A stretch of DNA of 64,000 nt. Source: Ruegeria discodermiae. Lineage in GTDB: Bacteria > Pseudomonadota > Alphaproteobacteria > Rhodobacterales > Rhodobacteraceae. The translations under genes were made by a program, and so were the position numbers. This document shows positions 8,701 to 16,818 of the stretch, piece after piece. The stretch's first letter is position 1. Every line of letters begins with the position of its first letter. The stretch covers positions 62,001 through 126,000 of the forward strand of contig NZ_JAVAMO010000014.1 in NCBI RefSeq assembly GCF_030758345.1. Direction: 5' to 3'. Below the pieces are notes generated by a model. That model was not told where the DNA came from and did no database searches. It saw nothing but the letters and a program-made list of their open reading frames with translations.

Positions 8701-9198
8701 CGGGAACGGGTTGGCCGCGCTGGCATTGGTTACCTGTCCATCAAAGGCGTTCGGCCCGGAAAAGCTCCATTCGGAGATATCGAAAACGGGACTTGCGGTT
8801 GCGCCTGGATTGCGTGCAGCCCACCCGTCGAGATATTCCCAGGGCTGCCCGGTGCCATCGACATTGATATCACCAAACAGATCAACAACAGACCCGTTTT
8901 GAAATAGCTCGATTGCGTCATCCCCATTCACCGACAGCGCGCTGGTGGTGTAGTCGGGCCCAAACCCCATGAAACTCGTGAAGCCCGCCGCTTCGCTCGA
9001 CACATAGAGATAGGTTCCGGCCGTTGCGGTTACCGCGGGAAAGGTGAACTCTTCCCCATCCGACCCGCCGCCATTATTCGCCGATCCAATGCCGTATTCC
9101 GAGAGATCCGCGATATCGGCCGCCACATAGAGCTCCACCGCCTTCGGCACTCCTCCACTTAGGGGGCCATCCAATACGCCGGTAATAATCAATGACAT
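5800..9198 (-). CDS. Extracellular nuclease with LTD domains and RTX repeats
   Basis: A 1132-residue secreted nuclease of the ExeM/NucH type. Approximate order: two lamin-tail-domain-like segments (1-170, and 177-345 starting FVINEIDADQAG), an OB-fold-like region (350-480, ISEIQGSGG, VTVSAIVTADFQ), then an endonuclease/exonuclease/phosphatase domain (about 634-950). That domain shows NVLNYF, LVEIEND (metal Glu), NHLKSKG (catalytic His), LGDLNAY (Asp/Asn) and SDHDPV (Asp-His). RTX nonapeptides (GGxGxDxxx, about 966-1073) and a serralysin-type tail follow. There is no Sec signal, which fits type I secretion; no exporter genes are nearby. ATG at 9198 follows GGGAGAGAAAG. The likely role is degradation of extracellular DNA for phosphate, or biofilm turnover. 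Confidence 0.92.
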   Translation of the reverse strand: MSLIITGVLDGPLSGGVPKAVELYVAADIADLSEYGIGSANNGGGSDGEEFTFPAVTATAGTYLYVSSEAAGFTSFMGFGPDYTTSALSVNGDDAIELFQNGSVVDLFGDINVDGTGQPWEYLDGWAARNPGATASPVFDISEWSFSGPNAFDGQVTNASAANPFPTASFEDVVVAPDFVINEIDADQAGTDSAEFIEIYDGGVGNASLNGLTVALYNGNGDTIYDTISLDGFSTDADGLFVIGSANVPNVDLVAFTTNGLQNGADAVALYEGPAPATPTTDNLLDAVVYDTNDTDDAGLLAALGQSTQLNEGENGNATGDALARQPDETGDFVAQTPTPGSSNFIEPPVEITLISEIQGSGGTRDMAQIGVDDRSLLEGQTVTVSAIVTADFQDGLLGSQGDLNGFYLQEEDADTDADPLTSEGIFIFDGFNPLVDVNVGDLVQVTGVVGENFGQTQITATTVAVFETEQLVPSSVEVVFPTAGIMLDDDGNYVANLEAYEGMLVNVAQDMTVSELFNLDRFGQYNITSDGRPVQFTQENAPDAAGFDQHLQDIAARTLVLDDGSTVQNPDELRIIDGNDGVLSADDSFRMGDSVSSVTGVLGYSFDEFRINAAEGTYQQANPRPETPEDIGGNFKVASLNVLNYFTTIDEPGATTDNGSDPRGADTAEEFERQADKLVNAIVAIDADVLGLVEIENDFAGDTFAIQDIVDRVNAELGGEIYGFVDPGQEFVGGDAIANGLIYKIDEVGLKGEMAILETFEGRDFIDPLGAGRGLNRPAVAQTFEDLDTGQTLTVSVNHLKSKGSLSGIAADEDQGDGQGNNNATRAEAADILADWLASDPTGQGSENVLILGDLNAYAKEDPLTVLSDAGYTDLAAAELGDDAYSFVFDGQIGTLDYVLANDALTASVAGVTEWHINADEADALDYNLDFGRDPTLFDGDNPARNSDHDPVIVSFDFDPVFNLIAGTNGRDILLGTKGRDQIDAMGGKDFVYAGAGDDLITGGRGKDKILTGQGNDDIDGGSGSDLIFAGAGDDIIRAGDGKRDIVWGGDGADTFMFSAELAEDRARDTTIILDFNTSEDLIDLAGAQIASVREFSHAIRIKLEGGRDQIDLYGVSDFEDVMFANDLIVG

Positions 9199-9466
9199 CT
9201 TTCTCTCCCGTTATTGGCGGCTGCGTCAAAAGGCAGTCCGTAGAAACCCATGGGTCCGAAATATTAGAGGCGCGTAACAAGCAGGTGTCTCAACATGTCA
9301 GCTGGAAATCATGGCGATTACGAGCAAGACGGCAAGCGCATAAATGGGTGATCCAGCCAAGCGGGAACAACGGCCTATGGTTCACAACAGCCAACCCTAC
9401 GCTGCTTCAAATTACAACAACTAAAGGTAGATGTCCCCGACATCCTTCATCGTGCTACCACAATCG

Positions 9467-10139
9467 GGATGTGTCGCAATTGGATCTGTTGCGAAGTTTT
9501 GACCGACCATAGTTATAGCTTTGTACCGGCGGGCTAAGCCGCCAGCTCTGCGAATTGCCGAAACGGACAGATTCCGGGTGTGATTTGGCCTTTGCGGATC
9601 ATGTGCGCCACTTCGATTCCTTCGAGCGTTGCCGCCGCTGAAGAGAATGACTTGAACCCCAGCATTGGCCGAATGCGTCTCTTGATGAAACGATGATCCT
9701 GTACCACGATGTTGTTGAGGTATTTCCGCCTAACCATCTCGATTGGGATCGGGCAACCAAAGCCTTTCAGCATCTTGTTGATTGCTTTGATACCAGCGGT
9801 GTTCGCACCGCTTTTGTCGATGACGATCTTTCGTGGAAGACCATTGCATTCCAGCATTCGAGCAAAGAACTTTGTGGCAGCCGGTTTATGTAGTCGATTT
9901 GAAAGCATGAAATCGAGCGTTTTGCCGTGTTTGTCGACGGCTCGGTAGAGGTACACCCAAGCGCCTTTTACCTTGATGTAGGTCTCGTCCATTCGCCATG
10001 AGCGGTCACACGATGCCTTTCACCTGCGCGCTACGTCGGCAATTGCTCCGGCGTATTTTGTCACCCAGCGGTTCAGCGTCGTGTGATCGACCGCAACGCC
10101 ACGCTCGACCATTATCTCTTCAAGATCACGGTACGAGGC
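9467..10139 (-). mobile_element. IS6-family element, decayed and truncated
   Basis: The terminal repeat GGATGTGTCGCAA lies at 9467-9479, and the element reads leftward as a degenerate transposase. The distal end is missing: at about 10137 the sequence switches to the end of another IS6 copy. It is therefore a truncated element overlain by a second one. Confidence 0.82.
9534..10139 (-). pseudogene. IS6-family transposase pseudogene
   Basis: The intact part (9534-9992) encodes 152 residues with the DDE core (MDETYIKVKGAW, KIVIDKSGAN, VVQDHRFIKRR). Upstream in the same frame SYRDLEEIM, VDHTTLNRWVTKY and SWRMDE are still readable, but an in-frame TGA at 10020-10022 interrupts the HTH-to-catalytic linker. 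The first 20 or so codons are lost at the junction near 10139. It is not functional as written, although a short downstream start could express the catalytic half. Confidence 0.85.
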
Positions 10140-10228
10140 TGTGTCGAAAACGCTGGCGTCGGTCAGAGCTATCGCATTGGCAGGCAGTTGTCATCCAGCG
10201 AGCTCCGCAAATTGACGGAATCCGCTTT
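10137..10228 (-). mobile_element. IS6-family end fragment, about 92 bp
   Basis: GGCTGTGTCGAAAACGC, followed by a stretch ending CCGCAAATTGACGGAATCCG, closely matches the transposase-3' end of the copy at 25288. It includes codons for SGFRQFAELAG and a TGA. Only this end survives. It is fused to another IS6 relic on one side and runs up to the LuxR-type gene on the other. Confidence 0.8.
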
Positions 10229-10241
10229 GCGGCGAAACGCT

Positions 10242-10523
10242 TCAGATCACCCGACGCAGCATGTAGGCCAGTTCCGAACGTCGCCGCACACCCAGCTTGA
10301 GGAACGTGGCCTTGAGATGAGCCGCCACCGTCCAATGGCTGATTTCCAGAAACAGCGCGACCTCTTTGTTCGAAAAGCCCTTGGCGACCAGCCGGGAGAC
10401 TTCGAGCTCCCGTGCCGAAAGCAAATCGAATGCCGAAAGGTCCGAGGTCGCCGACAGCATGACCCGGTCCAGCGTGGGTGAGTCTTCGATGATCTTCCTG
10501 TAGGCCGCGACAACCATGTTCAC
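10242..10523 (-). CDS. Small LuxR-type HTH protein
   Basis: A 93-residue protein that is mostly one GerE/LuxR-type HTH: LSARELEVSRLVAKGFSNKEVA, then WTVAAHLKATFLKLGVRRRSEL, with the usual TVAAHL recognition helix. It lacks a receiver or autoinducer domain. It is transcribed last in the minus-strand cluster, 32 bases after the 377-residue unknown gene. Its stop is only 14 bases from an IS6 fragment, so the extreme C-terminus may have been altered, although the HTH is complete. A plausible role is regulation of this cluster; that is inference from position. Confidence 0.85.
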   Translation of the reverse strand: MNMVVAAYRKIIEDSPTLDRVMLSATSDLSAFDLLSARELEVSRLVAKGFSNKEVALFLEISHWTVAAHLKATFLKLGVRRRSELAYMLRRVI

Positions 10524-10555
10524 TCCCTTCGAAATGTCATTTCATACAATAGGTC

Positions 10556-11689
10556 TCAGACCGAGCGCCTGCGCCTGACCGGCTTGAAATCGATGATATG
10601 GGCGGTTCCTTCGGCCTGGGCACGCTTGCGCAGCCCCAGCGAATTGGTGCTGGTCAGCCAGTCGTCGGCTGCATCGACGGTCGCTTCGAGCAAGGCTTCG
10701 AAATCCGTGCGGACATCGGTAAGGATATAGTCCTCGGCAAGCCAGCGCAGGATGTCCCGGCCAGTCACCGCCATGCGGTGTCGTTGCGACGTGATCGGCC
10801 GCTCGCCCAGATGGCGCTGCAGCGTGTCTTCCAACACTTCCCACGGCGTGTCGGCGCCAAAAAGCCGCTTGATGTCCTCGGAATTGAGGATCTCGAACGC
10901 GTCGCGCAGAAGCACCATGACCTCGGACCGCAGCACTGCGATATGCCCATAAGACACCTGTTTCAGATTGTGCCGCAGATCCAGCCCGGCGCGGCGCACC
11001 ACTGACATGGAGCCAAAGCTCTCGCGGGTGTTGTCCGGGCGCACGACCTCGGAAACGCGTTTGTCCTGGAAGAAGTTCGAGACGTTTCGGGTGAAGTTGG
11101 TCATCAGCGGATGAAAGGCCGAGTTGGGCACCGAGCCGGCGGGCGGTCTGCCGTCGGTATATCCGAAAACCTTGCGGTAGGCCGCCTTGCGGTCCGACAA
11201 TGTGTAGCGCAGGACGCGCTTGCGATCATACTGGAAGAGCGCCATCGCGCCGCGCCCCTCGGAGAGACGTACTTCGCCCGATTTGAAGAGCTGCTGCAGC
11301 TTGAGTACCGCGCGGAACGTGCCCAGACTTTCCATTTGATAGAGATAGTAGAGATCGGCAATCGCCGTGATCCTGTCACGATTGATCTGATCGTCGTAGT
11401 CGGGCACCAGCGGAGAGGAGGCCGACTGGCCAAGCGTGGTGGCAACCGCGTCACCCAGCCCGATCATCGGCATCATGCCCCCGTCGTTGCGCGGGGCGCC
11501 GGGCGGGGCCTTGAGGGCGGTCATGATGGCGTCTTCGGCCTCGGCAACGTATTGGTTGATCAGTTCCGCCTGCCCCGGCTTTTCGGTCAGTTCATCGCGG
11601 GCCTCTTCAACCAGTTGGCGGCGTAGGCTCTGGAGCCGCCCGAGGACACCGTTCAGTTCGCCAAGCGTGTCAATCCTTTCGTCGGTCAT
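10556..11689 (-). CDS. Uncharacterised 377-residue protein (acidic-leader cluster)
   Basis: I do not recognise a family. The protein looks soluble and largely helical, with no signal peptide or membrane segment. The N-terminal 60 residues are a likely coiled coil (LGELNGVLGRLQSLRRQLVE). A Gly/Pro-rich linker follows (PPGAPRNDGGMMPMIGLGDA), then a long helical body and a basic tail (KPVRRRRSV). The start ATG is 3 bases after the stop of the 603-residue gene, so the two are translationally coupled. It shares an operon with a putative metallopeptidase and acidic-tract proteins. A structural or scaffold role is possible but unsupported. Confidence 0.75.
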   Translation of the reverse strand: MTDERIDTLGELNGVLGRLQSLRRQLVEEARDELTEKPGQAELINQYVAEAEDAIMTALKAPPGAPRNDGGMMPMIGLGDAVATTLGQSASSPLVPDYDDQINRDRITAIADLYYLYQMESLGTFRAVLKLQQLFKSGEVRLSEGRGAMALFQYDRKRVLRYTLSDRKAAYRKVFGYTDGRPPAGSVPNSAFHPLMTNFTRNVSNFFQDKRVSEVVRPDNTRESFGSMSVVRRAGLDLRHNLKQVSYGHIAVLRSEVMVLLRDAFEILNSEDIKRLFGADTPWEVLEDTLQRHLGERPITSQRHRMAVTGRDILRWLAEDYILTDVRTDFEALLEATVDAADDWLTSTNSLGLRKRAQAEGTAHIIDFKPVRRRRSV

Positions 11690-11692
11690 CTT

Positions 11693-13504
11693 TCATTCCT
11701 CCGTATCGCTTGGCACCTGGTCCGCTTGGGCAAGTGTGTGTGCCAGCTGGGCCGCCGTCTTGATGTGAAAAGCCAGTTCCTCTAGCTGCCGGGACGGACC
11801 CGGCAGTCGATAGGCGAATCCCAGGCGGGCACTTTGCCGTGTGACTGCATCAAGCGCCTGCTTTTGCCGGTCCAGCTCATCTGCGAGGATGTCCAGATCC
11901 CCCTGTTCCAGCGTCGATGACAGGTTCGATGCCGCGGTGTAGGGATCGGCCACCTCGACGATCCAGTCGAGGATCTGACCCAGCGATAGCGCCAGGCGCG
12001 GCAAGGCCTTGGTACCACTGCTTGATGTCCTTGCCTGCTCGAATATCGCGTCGATTTCGATCTTGATGCCGGACATGAAGAAATGGACATCCTGTTCCGG
12101 CAAGGACGAACCGCTGCGCACCAGAATATCGCTCAGTTCGCGCGCCGAGTCGCGGGCGACAGTCAGGCTTTGTTCCAGCCGCGCCGCCGTGGTCCCCAGC
12201 GAATGGGCAATGGGTGTCACGACCCGGATCGCCAATCTGGCGAAACCGGCCGCGACCTCGGCGATTTCACGCCGGATTTCCTCGGATTGTACAACCGACC
12301 GGCGCAGCCCGACCTCGTCGTCATCGGGTACGGGCTGGGGCAGATCAATCTGAAGGTGGCGCAGGTCGTCGAACCTGCCGAACTGCTCCACGAGTTCCCG
12401 CTCCAGATTGGCATAGTCGAAGAAGTCCAGCAGCGCCTTGACCGCGCGGCGCAGGGTAAACCAGGCGCGAGGCAGATTGACGCCGATGGGATCGGCCATG
12501 ACCTCGTCGAGCTCTTCGAACCGGTCGGCGACAATACCGCGCGCGTCGCTCGCGGAAGGAACGCCCGGGCGGATGCGGAATCGCACCATCTTCGGCAACC
12601 GGTCGAGGATGTCGAGGATGTTGTCGGCTTCAGCCCGGACCAGACGGGCAGCAACTCGCGCCGCGCCGGACAGGAGCAGGCTGGTCCCCTTATCGATGTC
12701 GTACAACCGGCCGTCTTCCGTGCGGCCAGGCACGTAGATTACATTGCCGTCGCGTTCAGTCGCGCGATAGGTGTCAAGAAGACCCTCGATCAGATCGCTG
12801 CGGGCACCGCTGGTTTCTGCACCGGTCGCAAACTGCACGCCGCTATGTGGCAACCCTCTTGCGTCGAGGCTGGCCATCAGTTGCTGCGAAACCGAGCGGT
12901 GCGCGCCGCTGCCCGTGACACCGGCCCGCGCGATCACGCCGCTTCCGGTTGCCAGGAACGAAAGCTGACGTCCGATCCCCTGCAATTCGGCGACGATTCC
13001 AGCTTCCTCGTCATGCTGTGCCATATCGGCCTCCTTTCGATCTGTCTGTGCCGCCCGGCGGACCGCCGCCTGGAAGATGTCTTCGGCCAGGCCGGCCGCC
13101 GCGCTGATGGCACCCAAGAGTTTCTTTCCGTCCTCGATGAAGGACTTGTAGGGGTTCCTGTGTATTCCCACCCGGCTGGAAAGGTCCTCGGTGACCTCGT
13201 CCACGACCGCGTTCAGGTCGTCTGTGATCGCCTGCCGGGCAACGGCCTGGCGAATATGGGTTTGCAGGGCTTTGGCCTGGGCCCGCGTCTCGGACGCTCG
13301 CCCGGCCTCGATGGCCGCCCGCAGCGTGCCGATATTGTCGCGCGCCGCGCGCGCACCGTCTTTGGCGTCGGTGATGGATTGCGCCTCGCCAGCGTCCAGG
13401 CGCGACTCCTGCAACGCCTTTGCAAAAGCCTGGATATCGTCCAGATGCCCGACAAGCCGGGTCAGATCGGATGCAATACGCTTTGTCGAATTTCCCTTCG
13501 CCAC
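11693..13504 (-). CDS. Uncharacterised 603-residue helical protein
   Basis: I do not recognise a family. Composition and heptad-like patterning (LTRLVGHLDDIQAFAKAL, LRAAIEAGRASETRAQAKAL, and REIAEVAAGFARLAIRVV) suggest a long alpha-helical, partly coiled-coil protein without signal peptide. A clear hydrophobic transmembrane run is not seen. The start is GTG at 13504, one base after the TGA of the upstream peptidase gene. The downstream 377-residue gene begins 3 bases after its stop. This tight packing implies stoichiometric co-expression of the three. The size and helical character would fit a structural partner, but nothing in the sequence proves it. Confidence 0.75.
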   Translation of the reverse strand: MAKGNSTKRIASDLTRLVGHLDDIQAFAKALQESRLDAGEAQSITDAKDGARAARDNIGTLRAAIEAGRASETRAQAKALQTHIRQAVARQAITDDLNAVVDEVTEDLSSRVGIHRNPYKSFIEDGKKLLGAISAAAGLAEDIFQAAVRRAAQTDRKEADMAQHDEEAGIVAELQGIGRQLSFLATGSGVIARAGVTGSGAHRSVSQQLMASLDARGLPHSGVQFATGAETSGARSDLIEGLLDTYRATERDGNVIYVPGRTEDGRLYDIDKGTSLLLSGAARVAARLVRAEADNILDILDRLPKMVRFRIRPGVPSASDARGIVADRFEELDEVMADPIGVNLPRAWFTLRRAVKALLDFFDYANLERELVEQFGRFDDLRHLQIDLPQPVPDDDEVGLRRSVVQSEEIRREIAEVAAGFARLAIRVVTPIAHSLGTTAARLEQSLTVARDSARELSDILVRSGSSLPEQDVHFFMSGIKIEIDAIFEQARTSSSGTKALPRLALSLGQILDWIVEVADPYTAASNLSSTLEQGDLDILADELDRQKQALDAVTRQSARLGFAYRLPGPSRQLEELAFHIKTAAQLAHTLAQADQVPSDTEE

Positions 13505-13505
13505 G

Positions 13506-14819
13506 TCACCCCCTCCCCAAAGCCAGATAGAAATTACGAGAAATACTCGCGGCTTTGTTTCGGTGAGCCCTAAATGCGGCGCGCGCCGCTGAAATCAATA
13601 AACGTTCGGGCAAAACGCCGGTCGTTTCACCCTTGACCAGCCGTTGCGCCGCTTCGTGGACCAGTTTAGCATCTTTGGGGCTGTACCTCACAACTTCTGC
13701 GAGAGCTTTTCCACCGTAGGCGGTTTCTGGCTGAAAGCAGGAAACCTGAACGAGGATGTCGCAAGCGGCGTCAAAACTCTGTGCAAAGGGCGCTGGCAAC
13801 GAACGCCTTAGCGCAGGTGGATAAATCCGATTCCAGGTTGCTTCGAACCGATCGGCCTGGCGGGAAAACCCGATCCGCCGCAGAAGGCGGCAATTGATCG
13901 GTACCCGCACAAGCGGTGTGGGATGGACGCCATCGGGGTTGAACCGCATGGTGGTCCGGGGCTGCTTGGCGACCACATCGATAAGCGATTCCACATAGGC
14001 CGGACCAATCAGGAGACAGCCGGCCAGATCCGCATAAGCCTCCTTGTGCCAGCGTGTCCAGGTGTCGATGGCCTCGTCGGGAATCTTGCCGTTCATGGCG
14101 GCGCGGATGCGTTTGGGCAAGACCTCCCACATCCCCAGGTCGTTCTGCAAATTATGCACCACTTCGTGCGGCACGGCACCCAGGGTCCACGGGTTCTGGA
14201 CCCGATGCTGTGGAACTTTTATCAATGGAAAGGGATTGGGGCGTTTGCCCAGCGTCGTCAGACGCACGCCGCGCCGATACGTGGCCGGGCCGCTGCCGTC
14301 TTCGATATAGGCGAATGGCGCGGGCGCCGGAATGCTGCGGGCCACGCCCAACCCGTTCCAGACCGCCTGGTAGCAGTCGCGCCCGATCCGATCCAGCGGT
14401 TGTAAGAAGCGCCCGTATCGCCCGTGGCGCTGATCGAAAATCCCGCGATAGAACGCCATCAGCCGCTCTGCTTCCTTCGTCTGGGCGTAGATCTTGTCTT
14501 TTAGCCGAAGCAATGCCCCGAACTGCCCGGGGTCGGCCCGCTGCGCCAGGGCTTCGCCGAGCTTGCGCATCTGGCCGATATCCTGCGCGAGCCGCGCGCG
14601 CGCCTCGCCCGCAAGACGGTTGGCGGCCCGGATATGGGCAGGGCTAGGCGCGTGGGCCGACGATCCGAACTCGTCTTCGCGAAAGGGTGCGAGCCCTGCC
14701 AGATATCGTTCTGCATTGGCGATCTGCCGATGAACGAACCACGCGGGCGAATAGACCGCGCCCGGAGCGCTCGCCCCGGTCGGCGCCACGCGCGCCATCG
14801 GTGCGACAATCGCATTCAT
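13506..14819 (-). CDS. Putative HExxH zinc metallopeptidase, 437 residues
   Basis: The central sequence PHEVVHNLQND gives a HExxH zinc-binding motif at residues 218-222. KEAYADLAG (Glu 260, Asp 264) lies 38 residues later, in the spacing and form of a gluzincin third ligand (ExxxD). No signal peptide is present; the N-terminus is Ala/Pro-rich. The family is otherwise unrecognised. Its ATG overlaps the stop of the upstream 279-residue acidic-tract gene (ATGA), and the 603-residue gene follows after 1 base. The peptidase activity is inferred from the two motifs; a peptidase-like fold without activity cannot be excluded. Confidence 0.65.
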   Translation of the reverse strand: MNAIVAPMARVAPTGASAPGAVYSPAWFVHRQIANAERYLAGLAPFREDEFGSSAHAPSPAHIRAANRLAGEARARLAQDIGQMRKLGEALAQRADPGQFGALLRLKDKIYAQTKEAERLMAFYRGIFDQRHGRYGRFLQPLDRIGRDCYQAVWNGLGVARSIPAPAPFAYIEDGSGPATYRRGVRLTTLGKRPNPFPLIKVPQHRVQNPWTLGAVPHEVVHNLQNDLGMWEVLPKRIRAAMNGKIPDEAIDTWTRWHKEAYADLAGCLLIGPAYVESLIDVVAKQPRTTMRFNPDGVHPTPLVRVPINCRLLRRIGFSRQADRFEATWNRIYPPALRRSLPAPFAQSFDAACDILVQVSCFQPETAYGGKALAEVVRYSPKDAKLVHEAAQRLVKGETTGVLPERLLISAARAAFRAHRNKAASISRNFYLALGRG

Positions 14820-15655
14820 GACCCGGCTCCCAGGCGACGTTCAACCCGCAGAAGATAGCGCGCGGCCTGGCGCAATGCCTTGGCGCAATCACGCCGCGAT
14901 GACATCCGCCCGCCCTGGCGGCGAGGCCTTGAAGCCTGCAGGAGGTCAAGTTCGAATGCTGCCTCTTCGTCGAGGTCGTCATCCTCGTAGTCGTCTTCCA
15001 GGAATGACTCGTCGTCCTCGTAAAACGCATCGTCGTCATCAAGGAAGTCGAGATATTCATCGTCATCTTCGCCGGAAACGCCGGATTTGATGGTCAACTC
15101 TATGAACTTTTCAGCGACCGACAGCTTCTGATAGATCTGCTTGCCCAATTCTGCCGCCTGCGCTTGCGAGTATCCCCGTTTGCGCCCGATCGGAGCGGCC
15201 AGCGCAGCCGCAAGGGCAGACTTTGCGGGGATCTTCAGCAGATCGCCAGCTGAAGTGGCACCGGCAGCATTCTCGGTGATCAACTGACTGAAGCGGTTGA
15301 AGTAAGCCGATGTCATTGCGGCCATAAGTGCGCTGGAAATGACGGTGCCGAACCTCGGCTCCCAGTGCCCGATGATCAGAGGCTTAATCCGCCGATCCCA
15401 AAGTCGCCTTGCATCTCGCTGCGCGGCTTTTTTTGCGGCACGGCGCGCATCTCGTTCCATTGCTCGCCGAGCGCTGGTGAGGATGGTCCGGTTGTCCTTG
15501 CGCACTGCCAAGCGGCGGGTCTTCTCGCGGCGGCTGGAGGAACTGCCAAAGTCGGCCTCGTCATTGTAGGCGGGCTCGCTCATCCCGTCGTCATAGGCAT
15601 CGTCTTCTTCGAAGGCGGCGTCCCGAAAGCGGTCTTCATGGAATTCGTCGGGCAT
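14816..15655 (-). CDS. Uncharacterised 279-residue protein with two acidic tracts
   Basis: The N-terminus is acidic (MPDEFHEDRFRDAAFEEDDA and on to about residue 35). It is followed by a strongly basic helix-rich stretch (about 45-95, repeated RRAAKKAAQRDARR), a mildly hydrophobic Ala-rich middle (VISSALMAAMTSAYF), and a second very acidic block at about 195-235 (EDDDEYLDFLDDDDAFYEDD). The C-terminus is basic. No family is recognised. The gene starts 93 bases after the 281-residue acidic-leader gene and overlaps the metallopeptidase start by 4 bases. The alternation of acidic and basic blocks suggests charge-driven assembly or masking; this is inference. Confidence 0.72.
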   Translation of the reverse strand: MPDEFHEDRFRDAAFEEDDAYDDGMSEPAYNDEADFGSSSSRREKTRRLAVRKDNRTILTSARRAMERDARRAAKKAAQRDARRLWDRRIKPLIIGHWEPRFGTVISSALMAAMTSAYFNRFSQLITENAAGATSAGDLLKIPAKSALAAALAAPIGRKRGYSQAQAAELGKQIYQKLSVAEKFIELTIKSGVSGEDDDEYLDFLDDDDAFYEDDESFLEDDYEDDDLDEEAAFELDLLQASRPRRQGGRMSSRRDCAKALRQAARYLLRVERRLGAGS

Positions 15656-15748
15656 GATCCTCGGGCTCCTGAACTGGGCGTCCGGCCACGCGAAATGCCG
15701 TGGTCGGGGAATGGTTGCCAGAGGCCAGCGCCCCCGGCACCCGCTTGC

Positions 15749-16594
15749 TCAATAGTACTTTTCGGCGCGGGCAATCGCTGCCCTGTCCAGCCGCCGTTTC
15801 TTGGCGGCGTTGCTGGCGAGTGCGCGGGCGAGGCGCGACTGCGACCGCAAGGTCCGTTTGGCCTGCTTGGTCATGACGCGGGCGGCCGTGGCCTTGGTGA
15901 CGGGCTTTCCCTTGCGCGCTTTCTGATTCAGCGTCGCTGCCGTCTTCTTGACGATGGTGGGCAGGGCGCGGATCAGTTGCTTGCCGCGCGGGTCCGACGC
16001 CATCGTCCTGGCCACACGTCCACCGGCACTGGCCAGCGCAGGTGCCACCGTTTTTACGGCCAATGGCGTTTTTGACATGATGGTAATGGTGATCGCCCCA
16101 CCCAGAGCCTGCGCATCCGATGGCCTGGACTTGGTCGCCGCCGCTGCCATCGCCTCTGCCATGGCGTCATCCAGCGCCGGGATCGGCATCACGGCTTCCA
16201 TTTCGTCTTCGGTGTCGAATTCGTCCTCGTCTTCGAGGTTCTTTACGATCCCGCCGATCTTGCCGCCGACCGCGGCACCTGCAGGTCCGGCAATCGCCCC
16301 ACCAATGACCGAGCCAATCTTGCCGGCATGCCGCTTGGCGATGGGGGCGAGCTTCCTGGCAGCGCGCTTGGCCGCACTTCCGACCTTGCGTGCGATCTTC
16401 TTCAGACTGCCCCAGAATTCATCGCCTTCGAAATCCTCAAAGTCCTCGAAATCCTCATAATCTTCCTCGTCGTAATACGACTCGTAGTCGCCCTCATAAG
16501 ACTCGTCTTCGTCGTCATAGTCGTACTCGTGATCGAGTTCATCTTCGAACTCCAGTTCCTCGTCGTGATACATATCAAGTTCTTCATCTAACAT
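15749..16594 (-). CDS. Acidic-leader protein with cationic helix and glycine zipper
   Basis: The start is ATG 16594 (281 residues), chosen because GGAGG lies six bases upstream. Residues 1-60 are almost entirely Asp, Glu, Tyr and Phe (MLDEELDMYHDEELEFEDEL, later DFEDFEDFEGDEFW). An abrupt switch follows to an amphipathic cationic segment (LKKIARKVGSAAKRAARKL), then a glycine-zipper-like hydrophobic stretch (GKIGSVIGGAIAGPAGAAV). A second acidic patch (EDEDEFDTEDEME) and a basic C-terminal third (KKTAATLNQKARKGKPVTK) complete the protein. No family is recognised. It is first gene of the minus-strand cluster and divergent from the serine protease whose leader it resembles. A membrane-active or DNA-binding role masked by the acidic leader is a hypothesis. 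Confidence 0.72.
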   Translation of the reverse strand: MLDEELDMYHDEELEFEDELDHEYDYDDEDESYEGDYESYYDEEDYEDFEDFEDFEGDEFWGSLKKIARKVGSAAKRAARKLAPIAKRHAGKIGSVIGGAIAGPAGAAVGGKIGGIVKNLEDEDEFDTEDEMEAVMPIPALDDAMAEAMAAAATKSRPSDAQALGGAITITIMSKTPLAVKTVAPALASAGGRVARTMASDPRGKQLIRALPTIVKKTAATLNQKARKGKPVTKATAARVMTKQAKRTLRSQSRLARALASNAAKKRRLDRAAIARAEKYY

Positions 16595-16818
16595 GCTGAC
16601 CTCCGCTGCTGGACGTTGAAACCGGACGCGCGGCAAGCGCGAACGCCGATCTATAGAGTCTACCTGCGGGGGACCGTCGGCAATTCCGCATCCGGGGTAC
16701 CCAAAATGGGTTACCCAAGGTCAACTTCCCCGATGGCTAGCTTGTTGAAGCTATAGCCGCCGCCTCCAAATGCAGGCTAGCATCGCGCCGGTTCCGCAAG
16801 AAACGGTGGAGATGTCCC
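16595..16818. promoter_or_regulatory. Divergent promoter region of the acidic-leader cluster
   Basis: These 224 bases separate the minus-strand cluster (ATG 16594) from the plus-strand protease (ATG 16819), so both promoters must lie here unless read-through supplies one. I could not pick convincing -35/-10 boxes. GGGGTACCCAAAATGGGTTACCC (about 16695-16717) contains partly symmetric GGGTaCCC/GGGTtACCC blocks that could bind a regulator such as the LuxR-type protein. Confidence 0.45.

Noticed and set aside
12083-13573. A 496-codon plus-strand frame opposite the 603-residue gene
   Set aside because: It has no recognisable domain. The minus-strand frame has coupled spacing to both neighbours and a coherent helical pattern, so the plus frame is a shadow.
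16420-16600. Simple-sequence DNA repeat (GAA/GAT-like tract)
   Set aside because: The repetition is the coding consequence of the Asp/Glu/Tyr/Phe leader. The codons vary, so it is not a microsatellite or CRISPR-like array.
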